NCBI RefSeq assembly: GCF_013186535.1 | Contig: NZ_JABMCZ010000005.1 | Coordinates: 1,488,001 to 1,552,000, forward strand | Direction: 5' to 3' | Origin: Nocardia terpenica | GTDB lineage: Bacteria; Actinomycetota; Actinomycetes; Mycobacteriales; Mycobacteriaceae | DNA length: 64,000 bases | Part shown: in pieces, positions 36,170-43,635 of the stretch | Numbering within the stretch: the first letter of the stretch is position 1 | Layout of the letters: each line of letters starts with the position of its first letter | Notes under the pieces: model-generated | Told to the model about the DNA's origin: nothing | The model's database searches: none | The model's input: the letters and a program-made list of their open reading frames with translations, nothing else | Translations under genes and position numbers: made by a program

Positions 36170-36738
36170 GCCCACAGTCCTCCGATCTCGGGTTCGACAC
36201 GGTCCAGCGCGCGGACGGCGATGGTGCTCAGCCGGAGATCCAGAATCCGGCCGCCGGATCGGGCCATCACTCCGCCCGCCGGGTCCTCGACGATGTCGCA
36301 TTGCGCTCCGAGCAGGCGAACAGCCGAGTCTCGCAGGCCGTTTCGTATCGTCGCGTAGTCGGGGTCGGCGCGCAGGCCCAGGACCGCGGTCGTGGCGGCG
36401 GCTCGCCATCGGTCGTAGGCGTCGCGCTGCCGGGCCAGCAGGCGTGACCGCCGCTCGCGGGTGATGCGCCGCCGCTCCACGGCCGATACCGCGGCTGCCC
36501 GGGCGTTTCCGGCGGCCTCCGCATGCGAGAGGATCTCGGACGCTTCGGATTCGGCGCGGGCACGGGCGGCTGACGCCTGTGCGCACGCCGCCTCCAGCGT
36601 GTGGTCGGCGTCCTCGGTCGCCCGGCGCAGGATTTCCGCCCGCACCGAGTGCAGGGCCGCGTCGATGGTGTCGACCGCCGGGTTCGTCGGCGCGCCGACG
36701 GCCGCCGTCATGGCCTGGACCTCCGGGGAAACGCTCAT
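36166..36738 (-). CDS. atpE: V/A-type ATPase subunit E (peripheral stalk)
   Basis: 190-aa stator subunit. The N-terminal two thirds is a long charged helix (ADHTLEAACAQASAARARAE, ERRRITRERRSRLLARQRDA) and the C-terminal part a small globular domain ending GGRILDLRLSTIAVRALDRV, the expected subunit E form. Identity rests partly on position between F and A. Start and stop overlap the neighbours by ATGA. Confidence 0.82.
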   Translation of the reverse strand: MSVSPEVQAMTAAVGAPTNPAVDTIDAALHSVRAEILRRATEDADHTLEAACAQASAARARAESEASEILSHAEAAGNARAAAVSAVERRRITRERRSRLLARQRDAYDRWRAAATTAVLGLRADPDYATIRNGLRDSAVRLLGAQCDIVEDPAGGVMARSGGRILDLRLSTIAVRALDRVEPEIGGLWA

Positions 36739-36953
36739 CCCGGCATCACCACCGTCAGCGGCGCATCGGAGGTCGCTCGCCCGGCCAGGGCGTCGGCCGC
36801 GGCGGCGGTCACGATCACCAGCGTGGTGCCGGAATCGAGGCTGTCCCAGGCTTTTCGCACGGCCGCCGCGTCCGAGGCGGCCAATACCAGGGCACCGGCC
36901 AGGGCGTATCCCAGCACCCGCTCCGGCTCGCCGATCACCGCGACGCCACCCAT
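36735..36953 (-). CDS. atpF: V/A-type ATPase subunit F (short)
   Basis: 72-aa protein starting VAVIGEPERVLGYALAGA, the Rossmann-like opening of subunit F, which binds subunit D on the rotor. It is shorter than usual (about 100 aa): the C-terminal helix that can regulate ATP hydrolysis is missing. Start lies 1 bp after the K subunit stop; its stop overlaps the E start. Confidence 0.78.
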   Translation of the reverse strand: MGGVAVIGEPERVLGYALAGALVLAASDAAAVRKAWDSLDSGTTLVIVTAAAADALAGRATSDAPLTVVMPG

Positions 36954-36954
36954 C

Positions 36955-37374
36955 TCATGCCTTCCCGATCAGCATGACCGCCACGATCAGCCCGTAGATG
37001 GCGATGCCTTCCGCCAGGCCGACGATCACCATCGCCCGCCCGAACAATTCGGGACGCTCGCTCAGGGCCGCCAGCGCGGCCGCACCGGTGTAGGCGACGG
37101 CCAGCCCGGCGGCGATCGAGGAGCCCGCGACGGCGATGGCCGCGCCGATCAGGGCCGCCCAATTCGTACTGCCGCCACCCCCGGCGGCCATGGGCGCCGC
37201 GGTGGCGGGCCCGGCGGAGATCGCCGTCACCAGCACCGCGCCCCCGGCCATCATGGTCGCGGCCGCGAGACCGGCGCACAGCTTCAGCGCGACCCCGCCG
37301 GGACGGCGCAGCGCGAGAACTCCTGCCGCCGAGGCGATGACGAGTATCGGCAATGCGACAATCCAGCTCAGCAC
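36955..37374 (-). CDS. atpK: V/A-type ATPase subunit K (c-ring proteolipid)
   Basis: 139-aa membrane protein with about four helices: two N-terminal (SWIVALPILVIASAAGVLAL; LCAGLAAATMMAGGAVLVTA), a Gly-rich linker, then the conserved hairpin AALIGAAIAVAGSSIAAGLA and VIVGLAEGIAIYGLIVAVML. The Glu of AEGIAIYG is the ion-carrying carboxylate. Only the last hairpin has an ion site. The Gln/Thr ligands of sodium-binding rings are not evident, so proton transport is favoured, by inference. GTG 37374 overlaps the subunit I stop by 7 bp. Confidence 0.85.
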   Translation of the reverse strand: MLSWIVALPILVIASAAGVLALRRPGGVALKLCAGLAAATMMAGGAVLVTAISAGPATAAPMAAGGGGSTNWAALIGAAIAVAGSSIAAGLAVAYTGAAALAALSERPELFGRAMVIVGLAEGIAIYGLIVAVMLIGKA

Positions 37375-38738
37375 GATGCTCCCTCCGTTTCCTGGATGGG
37401 GATCCGCCACGGCGAGAACGCTTCTCCCGCACCGGCGAAGATCTTGGAGAACAATTCGTAGAATTCCAGCCGCAGCGCCTGCACACCGGCGACCAGCGCC
37501 TCCAGCGCGAAGGCGACCGCATTGCCGAGCACGAAAACCACTGCGGCAACCACTGTTCCGGCTACCGGCAGGTTCGCCGCCGCGGTGGTGGCCTGCCACA
37601 CCACCCAGCCCAGGGCGGCATGGGTCATGCCGAAGGCGGCCAGCCGGGCGAACGATATGGCATTCGCGCCGAGGTGCACGACCAGATCGATCACGCCCAC
37701 CCCGGAGCGCGCGAATCCGGCCGCGCCACCGCCGGACTCGCCGAACATGCCGATCACCGACAGGATCAGCCCCACGCCCGCCACCACCGCCCCGGCCATC
37801 ACGACCGCGAACAGCCGCGCCAGGATGCCCGCGGTGATCACACCCACACCGAGAAATGCTGCGGCACCGGCGATTCCCGAGGAGGCGTACAACGCCAGCG
37901 ATAGCCCGCCCTCGCGCCACCGATTGACCACCCCGAATCCGTAGGCGCAGGCCAGCATTCCGGCCCCGACCGCGACCGCGGCGATCAGCAGCCGCACGGG
38001 ATCATCGAGGGGGTTCAGCCACAGCACCGGCAAAACACCGGTCGGGCCGAAGAACTCCCCGTACAGCAGCCCGAAGGCGGTGGCGGCGACCCCGGCCCCG
38101 GCGACGAAGACCCACAGTCGCCGCAGCCGAGCCAGTTTCGCGATCCACCCCCGCCGCAGCACCTCCGCCGCCGCCAGCAACAGCAACCCGTGCCCGGCGT
38201 CACCGAACATCATCCCGAACATGGCCACATACGCCAGCCCCGCGGGCACGGTCGGATCGACATCGCGGTAGGCCATCGTCCCGTACAGGCCGACCAGGGG
38301 CGCGAAGGCCCGCCGCAGCGGCGCGCCGCCCGCGAGCAGCGTCGGCGGATCGATCCCCGCAGGGACCGGCAGCGGCACCACAGCCGCACCCACCGCTTCC
38401 AGCCGCTGCCGCAACCCGGCCACCTCCGGCTCCGGGCACCACCCCGCAATCGCGGCCACCCCCCGACGCCGCACCGCCCACTCAGCCCGCACCCGCACCT
38501 GCCTCTCCCCCTCCACCAGATCCGCGCGCCCGTCCCGCTCCAGCACGGACCCATCGGGCTCGAGCATCGAAATCCTCGGTGTCACAGCGCTTCCCGGGTG
38601 TTCGGCACGCTCCCCTTGATCAAGCTGAACCACCCCCGCCGCCGCCACCTGCACGAGCATGGCCCGCAGCGCGGGCTCCGGGGCGACGAGCGCCACCCGC
38701 TGCATGCGCACCGGCGTCAGGGCCTGCGACCAGCTCAT
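37368..38738 (-). CDS. atpI: V/A-type ATPase subunit I (a subunit, ion channel), short form
   Basis: 456-aa membrane subunit. Soluble N-terminal part of about 180 residues (PVRMQRVALVAPEPALRAML), then seven to eight helices. PVGLYGTMAYRD-like region LVGLYGTMAYRDVDPTVPAG and FGMMFGDAGHGLLLL match the conserved start of the membrane domain; ANAISFARLAAFGMTHAALG holds the essential Arg of the ion path. Typical members are about 600-650 aa, so the cytoplasmic stator arm is shortened. ATG 38738 is preceded by a long repeat array of related 5' sequences. Confidence 0.9.
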   Translation of the reverse strand: MSWSQALTPVRMQRVALVAPEPALRAMLVQVAAAGVVQLDQGERAEHPGSAVTPRISMLEPDGSVLERDGRADLVEGERQVRVRAEWAVRRRGVAAIAGWCPEPEVAGLRQRLEAVGAAVVPLPVPAGIDPPTLLAGGAPLRRAFAPLVGLYGTMAYRDVDPTVPAGLAYVAMFGMMFGDAGHGLLLLAAAEVLRRGWIAKLARLRRLWVFVAGAGVAATAFGLLYGEFFGPTGVLPVLWLNPLDDPVRLLIAAVAVGAGMLACAYGFGVVNRWREGGLSLALYASSGIAGAAAFLGVGVITAGILARLFAVVMAGAVVAGVGLILSVIGMFGESGGGAAGFARSGVGVIDLVVHLGANAISFARLAAFGMTHAALGWVVWQATTAAANLPVAGTVVAAVVFVLGNAVAFALEALVAGVQALRLEFYELFSKIFAGAGEAFSPWRIPIQETEGASC

Positions 38739-39487
38739 CGCCTCACCAGCCCTGACCAGCCCGCAGAATGAACACGGGCACCACAAACCGCGACCAGCTC
38801 ATCACCCCACCCGCCCAGCAGAACGAGCACGGGCGCGACGAACACCACCCCGTGGCATGCGCACAGGCGTGAGGCTGCGGCCAGTTCATCGCCCGCCACC
38901 CAGCACAGCCCGCGAAACAAACACGGACATGACAAGAGCCCCCGAAGCACGCACACGGGCACGACGAACCCCACCCCGTGGCATGCGCACAAGCGTGAGG
39001 CTGCGGCCAGTTCATCGCCCGCCACCCAGCACAGCCCGCGAAACAAACACGGACATGACAAGAGCCCCCGAAGCACGCACACGGGCACGACGAACCCCAC
39101 CCCGTGGCATGCGCACAAGCGTGAGGCTGCGGCCAGTTCATCGCCCGCCACCCAGCACAGCCCGCGAAACAAACACGGACATGACAAGAGCCCCCGAAGC
39201 ACGCACACGGGCACGACGAACCCCACCCCGTGGCATGCGCACAAGCGTGAGGCTGCGGCCAGTTCATCGCCCGCCGCCCTGCATAGCCCGCGAAACAAAT
39301 ACGGACGTGACGAGAGCCCCCGAAGCACGCACGCGGGCACGAGGAACGCCATCCGGTGCACACGCACAGGCGTCAGGAACCGCGACCAGTTCGTCTCTCC
39401 GGCCACCACGACCTGCGGGATGAACACAGGCGCGAGGAACGTCGCTCGATGCATGCGCGCAGGTGTCGGAGACGGCGACCGGTTCAT
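38735..39487 (-). CDS. Doubtful 250-codon ORF across the repeat array, ATGA-coupled at both ends
   Basis: Between subunits C and I one frame stays open for 250 codons. Its ATG (39487) overlaps the subunit C stop and its TGA overlaps the subunit I ATG, so ribosomes could pass from C to I through it. The product would be 42-residue repeats (VGFVVPVCVLRGLLSCPCLF, then RGLCWVAGDELAAASRLCAC). Its first units (NWSRFLTPVRVHRMAFLVPA) resemble the start of subunit I (SWSQALTPVRMQRVALVAPE). It may be only a by-product of repeats whose length is a multiple of three in GC-rich DNA; other frames are open too. Confidence 0.3.
   Translation of the reverse strand: MNRSPSPTPARMHRATFLAPVFIPQVVVAGETNWSRFLTPVRVHRMAFLVPACVLRGLSSRPYLFRGLCRAAGDELAAASRLCACHGVGFVVPVCVLRGLLSCPCLFRGLCWVAGDELAAASRLCACHGVGFVVPVCVLRGLLSCPCLFRGLCWVAGDELAAASRLCACHGVGFVVPVCVLRGLLSCPCLFRGLCWVAGDELAAASRLCACHGVVFVAPVLVLLGGWGDELVAVCGARVHSAGWSGLVRR
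38739..39487 (-). repeat. Tandem array of 126-bp repeats derived from the 5' end of atpI
   Basis: Minus-strand units begin at 39487, 39394, 39267, 39141, 39015, 38889, 38802 and end at the true atpI start 38738. Unit openings read ATGAACTGG, ATGAGCTGG or close variants, as does atpI. Three consecutive units (39267 to 38889) appear identical with an exact 126-bp period; outer units are diverged or shortened (127, 93, 87 and 64 bp). Similarity to atpI extends over about the first 30 codons. Looks like repeated duplication of the atpI start followed by recent expansion. Confidence 0.85.
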
Positions 39488-40416
39488 CGCATTGTCCCGC
39501 CGACGATCGCGTCGAAGTCCGCCACGGACCCGGCGCCCGCGGCGATCTGCAGGGCCGCGCGGACCCGCCAGGCGTCGGCGGTCAGGGCGGCCACTGCTCC
39601 GATCGCGTATGCGGGGCCGAACCTGTTGTCCGACAACAGGTTTCTGCCGTCGCGGTCTACCCGTGACCACCAGCGGAACTCCGCTCGCCACAGGTCGTCG
39701 ACCGCCTCGACGCCGTCCAGTGCCCAGCGCGCGGCAGGCGGTAGCCCGGCACCGAAGCCGGGCAGCTCCGCGGCCGCCAGCGCGGGGATCCCGAGCAGGT
39801 GCCGAGCTTGCCGGGTGATCGGCTCCGGCAGGGGCCGCGCCTGCACGAAGCGACGGCGGGCAACGAGGAGTGCCACAGCTCCCGCGGCCCACGCCGCCGC
39901 GTGCGGAACGTCGGCGGCCACCCGGCTCGCCCAGGCGATCGCCAGGGCGTCGGCGATGTCGGCCACGGTGTCGCCGCCGGGTGCTCCCCAGGGCGAATTC
40001 CCCAGTGCCACGGTCAGATCCGGTAACGATCGCGCCGTGCGCAGGTGGGGCCATGCCCAGCGCAGCGCGCCCAGCTCGAACATCGGCTGGGGCGGCGCCC
40101 CGGTCAGCGTGGCGGCGAGCGCGACGATATTGGCCCTCTCGAATCCGCCCGCCAGGGAGCGGATCATGCGGGCGCCCGTGCGTGGTTGCCATCCGGCCAG
40201 TACCCGCAACTGCCACAGTGTCGCTGCGGCGACGGCGTGCTCGGTGTCGGCCAGCGACGCACCGGGGCGGACGTCACGGCGGTAGGGGCTCGCGGCCAGG
40301 ATCTGCTGGGCGGCGGCCAGCGAACCGGCGGCCGCCAGATCGTGCACGGCCGCACCGAGCCTGCGCTCGGACAGACCGGCGGCGCGGACCGTGCCCGCGA
40401 CCCAGCCCGCGCTCAT
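39484..40416 (-). CDS. atpC: V/A-type ATPase subunit C (AC39/d)
   Basis: 310-aa funnel-shaped subunit that joins the rotor shaft (D/F) to the c-ring. Helix-rich, with GSLAAAQQILAASPYRRDV, FERANIVALAATLTGAPPQP and a C-terminal LWRAEFRWWSRVDRDGRNLL that match bacterial subunit C proteins loosely; position in the operon supports the call. ATG 40416 overlaps the upstream stop by 4 bp and its stop overlaps the ATG of the repeat ORF. Confidence 0.8.
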   Translation of the reverse strand: MSAGWVAGTVRAAGLSERRLGAAVHDLAAAGSLAAAQQILAASPYRRDVRPGASLADTEHAVAAATLWQLRVLAGWQPRTGARMIRSLAGGFERANIVALAATLTGAPPQPMFELGALRWAWPHLRTARSLPDLTVALGNSPWGAPGGDTVADIADALAIAWASRVAADVPHAAAWAAGAVALLVARRRFVQARPLPEPITRQARHLLGIPALAAAELPGFGAGLPPAARWALDGVEAVDDLWRAEFRWWSRVDRDGRNLLSDNRFGPAYAIGAVAALTADAWRVRAALQIAAGAGSVADFDAIVGGTMR

Positions 40417-40859
40417 CGGCCGGTCGTTTCGAATCCGGTGGCACCGAGTTCGGCAATGATCTCCCGGGCCACGGCCACCACGCGATCGACGTATTCGGGA
40501 AGTCGGGCCTGCACACGGCCGGGGATATCGGCGTCGGGCCCTGGATCCGGCGCACGCTCGCGGGCCTGCGCCAGCGCCTTCGTCATAGCTTGTGCCGCAA
40601 CGGTTTCCATACTCTCGCGGGCCCGGTCGACCAGTGCGGCCGCGGTGCTATCGCCCTCGTCGCGCAGCCGCACGGCCCGGGCCTCGGCCGCTCGCCGGAT
40701 CCGGTCGGCCTCGTCGTGCGCGTCGTCGAGCCGGACCAGCAGCGGCATCAGCTCCGCCGCGGCGATCGCCGCTCGATCCACGGGGACACCGCCCGGCCCC
40801 GCCGCCCCGGGCGCACCCGCGGGCCGGAACCGGTCGAGGAAGTCACTCCAGCGCGGCAT
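40413..40859 (-). CDS. V/A-type ATPase subunit G/H-like (peripheral stalk)
   Basis: 148-aa protein, first gene of the V-ATPase operon. A central Ala/Arg/Glu-rich helix (DDAHDEADRIRRAAEARAVR, MTKALAQARERAPDPG) fits the coiled-coil G/H subunit (NtpF-like) that pairs with subunit E; a C-terminal amphipathic segment (LPEYVDRVVAVAREIIAELG) follows. Sequence alone is weakly diagnostic; the position before subunit C decides. A DosR-like box lies 86 bp upstream of its start. Confidence 0.7.
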   Translation of the reverse strand: MPRWSDFLDRFRPAGAPGAAGPGGVPVDRAAIAAAELMPLLVRLDDAHDEADRIRRAAEARAVRLRDEGDSTAAALVDRARESMETVAAQAMTKALAQARERAPDPGPDADIPGRVQARLPEYVDRVVAVAREIIAELGATGFETTGR

Positions 40860-40944
40860 CCGAATCTCCCTGTTCGCGTTGCTCTCCGGCGATTCTCGAT
40901 CGATACCGCTCGCCGTCGTCAGAGCCGTACGGCGATGGGTGGCC

Positions 40945-40958
40945 GGGACCTTCGCCCC
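40945..40958. promoter_or_regulatory. DosR/DevR-like box between V-ATPase operon and acg2
   Basis: GGGACCTTCGCCCC, 12 of 14 against GGGACTTTCGGCCC. It lies in the 182-bp divergent gap, 86 bp from the V-ATPase operon start and 84 bp from acg2. Nearly the same as the elements at 58754 and 63629. Confidence 0.55.
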
Positions 40959-41041
40959 TTCTCCCGGATTGTGACCATGGACCCGATGCGCCGAGGCCGA
41001 AGGCCGTAGCCGCGCCGGTCCGCCGGGACAATGCTCGGAAT

Positions 41042-42043
41042 ATGACAGCGAGCGGCCTCGGTGCCACGAAACCGGTCCCCGAGCAGCGGACCCTGCTGGC
41101 GGTGATGCGGCTGGCGAGCCGCGCGCCCTCGGTCCACAACACCCAGCCGTGGCATTGGCTCTTCGACGGCACCCGCCTGCATCTGCACCTGGATCCGGAT
41201 CGGATGCTGCCCGGCACCGATCCGCACGGCCGCCAGCAGATCATCAGCTGCGGGGCGATGCTGCACCACGTGCGCACCACCTTCGCCGCCCACGGCTGGC
41301 ACACCGACACCGTCCGGCTGCCCGACCCGCGGCAGCCCGGGCATCTGGCGGCAATCGAGTTTCGGCCGTGGCCCGATCCACCCGCCGGGATCACGGTCCG
41401 CGCCCGCGCCATCGACTACCGCTACACCGATCGGCTGCCGATGCTGCCGCCACACGGCTGGACCGCCCTGATCCCGGCGCTGCGCCGGTTGGTCACCCCG
41501 CACGACCTCGAATTCGACGTGCTCGACGACGAGGCGCTGCCACGATTGGTGGCCGTCTCCGACACCACGACCGCCGCCCGCCACGACGACCTGCTGTACC
41601 AGCGCGAATTGCACTGGTGGGCAGGGCATCCCGACAGCCCCGACGGCGTGCCGCCGACCGCGCTGATCTCCGACGCCGAACGCGCCCGGGTCGGCATCGG
41701 GCGCAAGTTCCCCTCCGCCCCGCATTCCGCGCGCCGCGCCGAGATCACCGACCGGGCCCGCGTCGCGGTGCTCAGCTCCGACGGCGAGTCACCCCTGCGC
41801 TGGCTGCGCACCGGCGAGGCACTGTCGGCGGTGCTGCTGGAATGCACCGCCGCCGGGCTGGCTACCTGCCCGATCACCCACCTCACCGAACTGCCCGCCG
41901 GACGCCGCACGGTAGCGGCGCTGCTGCCACACGGCCAGACACCCCAGGTGCTGATCCGCATCGGCACCGCTCCCGAACCCGACAGCCCGCCGCCCACCCC
42001 GCGCCGCGCCCTGACCGATATCCTCGAAGTCCACCACGGCTGA
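41042..42043 (+). CDS. Acg-family nitroreductase-like protein, second copy
   Basis: 333-aa Acg protein, paralog of the gene at 30602. Shared motifs: RLASRAPSVHNTQPWHWLFD, MLPGTDPHGRQQIISCGAML, LYQRELHWWAGHPDSPDG and LLLECTAAGLATCPITHLTE. FMN-binding nitroreductase fold; mycobacterial Acg proteins are strongly induced by hypoxia and nitric oxide. Start ATG 41042 fits the family N-terminus. Followed 27 bp later by a kinase gene, probably cotranscribed. Confidence 0.88.
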   Translation: MTASGLGATKPVPEQRTLLAVMRLASRAPSVHNTQPWHWLFDGTRLHLHLDPDRMLPGTDPHGRQQIISCGAMLHHVRTTFAAHGWHTDTVRLPDPRQPGHLAAIEFRPWPDPPAGITVRARAIDYRYTDRLPMLPPHGWTALIPALRRLVTPHDLEFDVLDDEALPRLVAVSDTTTAARHDDLLYQRELHWWAGHPDSPDGVPPTALISDAERARVGIGRKFPSAPHSARRAEITDRARVAVLSSDGESPLRWLRTGEALSAVLLECTAAGLATCPITHLTELPAGRRTVAALLPHGQTPQVLIRIGTAPEPDSPPPTPRRALTDILEVHHG

Positions 42044-42070
42044 ACCGTTCCCGACCGCGCGAGGTCTGTC

Positions 42071-43576
42071 ATGAATACGTCGCCGACGAGTGAGCACTCG
42101 CCCTACGCCGACGTGCGCGAAACCCACAGCGGCCTGGTGCTGCTGTGCGGCGAGCGCGCCTACAAGGTGAAACGACCGGTCGTCACGGGCTTTCTGGACT
42201 TCGGCAGCCGTGAGCGGCGCGAGCGGGCGATCGCGCGGGAATTGGAACTCAATCGGCGGTTGTCGCCGGATGTGTACCTCGGCATCTCCCATCTCACCGA
42301 CCTCGACGGCGGCCCGGGCGAACCCGTCCTGGTGATGCGGCGACTGCCCGACCGGGCCCGGCTCAGCGAGCTGCTCGACGATCCCGCGGCCACCCGGACC
42401 GCCCTCACGGATCTGGCCGACCTGCTGGCCCGCTTCCACGACCGGGCCGATCGCGGACCCGACATCGACCGCGCGGCACGGGTGGACGCGGTGCGCGGGC
42501 GATGGGCAGACCTCCTGAGCGGTCTCACCGACCCGCCGATCGACCCCGCTGTCACCGAGCGGATCACCGCGCTGGTCACCCGCTACCTCGACGGCCGGAA
42601 ACCGTTGCTGGACAACCGCATCGCCGATGGCCGCATCGTCGACGGGCACGGCGACCTGCACGCCGGTGACATCTTCGCCCTCCCCGACGGTTTCCGGATC
42701 ATCGACTGCCTGGACTTCGACGACGACCTGCGCCACCTCGACCGGCTCGACGACATCGCCTTCCTCGCCATGGATCTCGAATTCCTGCACCACCCCCGCC
42801 ACGCCGAAGAACTGCTGGACCACTACTGCGCGCTCACCAACGACCCGGTGCCCGCGTCGCTGCGCCACCACTACATCGCCTACCGCGCGATCGTGCGAGC
42901 CAGGGTCAACTGCATCCGCCACGAACAGGGCGCCCCCGAGGCGGCCGCACATGCGGTGCGACACACCGAGATCGCAGTCTCGCACCTCGACAAGGCCACC
43001 GTCCGGCTCGCGCTCGTCGGCGGCCTGCCCGGCACCGGCAAATCCACCCTGGCCGCCGCGCTCGCCGCCGCCACGGGCGCACTGGTGGTGTCCAGCGACA
43101 CGGTCCGGGCCGAACTCCGATCCACAGGCGAATTACCCGGCCACAGCGGCGAATACGGGCGCGGCGCCTACAGCCCGCGCGCCAAGGACCGCGTCTACAC
43201 CGAGATGCTCGACCTGGCTCGCACCCACCTGAGCACAGGCCGCAGCGTCGTGCTCGACGCCTCCTGGACCGACCCCCGCCACCGCGACCGAGCCGCCACC
43301 CTGGCCACCGAAACCAGCACCGACCCGATCGAACTATGCTGCCACGCACCGCAATCCATCGCCGCCGAGCGCATCGCGGCACGCACCGGCAGCAACTCCG
43401 AAGCCACCGCCGCCATCGCCGCCGCCATGGCCGAGACCACACCGCCGTGGCCCACCGCCACAGTGGTGGACACGACGACATCGGCCGAAGCCACACTCAC
43501 ACAAGCACTTCGCGCCTGGAACTCCCCCACCCGCCGCTCACCGGACACCCCGGTAACAGCATCGCGACGCCCCTGA
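42071..43576 (+). CDS. Aminoglycoside-phosphotransferase-like / AAA kinase fusion (Rv2004c-like)
   Basis: 501 aa in two parts. Residues 1-320 are APH/protein-kinase-like, with RAYKVKRPVVTGFLDFGS (ATP-binding Lys region), the catalytic loop VDGHGDLHAGDIF and IIDCLDFDDDLRHLD. Residues 325-490 are a P-loop kinase (ALVGGLPGTGKSTLAAALAA). The same fusion is found in Rv2004c, a DosR regulon member of unknown substrate. ATG 42071 lies 27 bp after acg2, suggesting one transcript from the 40945 box. Confidence 0.86.
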   Translation: MNTSPTSEHSPYADVRETHSGLVLLCGERAYKVKRPVVTGFLDFGSRERRERAIARELELNRRLSPDVYLGISHLTDLDGGPGEPVLVMRRLPDRARLSELLDDPAATRTALTDLADLLARFHDRADRGPDIDRAARVDAVRGRWADLLSGLTDPPIDPAVTERITALVTRYLDGRKPLLDNRIADGRIVDGHGDLHAGDIFALPDGFRIIDCLDFDDDLRHLDRLDDIAFLAMDLEFLHHPRHAEELLDHYCALTNDPVPASLRHHYIAYRAIVRARVNCIRHEQGAPEAAAHAVRHTEIAVSHLDKATVRLALVGGLPGTGKSTLAAALAAATGALVVSSDTVRAELRSTGELPGHSGEYGRGAYSPRAKDRVYTEMLDLARTHLSTGRSVVLDASWTDPRHRDRAATLATETSTDPIELCCHAPQSIAAERIAARTGSNSEATAAIAAAMAETTPPWPTATVVDTTTSAEATLTQALRAWNSPTRRSPDTPVTASRRP

Positions 43577-43635
43577 CCAGGTGCCAGACTCCCGCCCGGC
43601 CATCAGAGAAAGGCGGCGTCCCCCGGCCCTTGGCC

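Noticed and set aside
38659..39423. Plus-strand 254-aa open frame over the repeat array
   Set aside because: It is antisense to atpI and the array; no ribosome site or family. Open because the repeat length is a multiple of three and the DNA is GC-rich.
38739..39487. Array of regular repeats as a CRISPR locus
   Set aside because: Units are 126 bp and contiguous, without 20-40 bp repeats separated by unique spacers, and they resemble the atpI coding start. No cas genes nearby.
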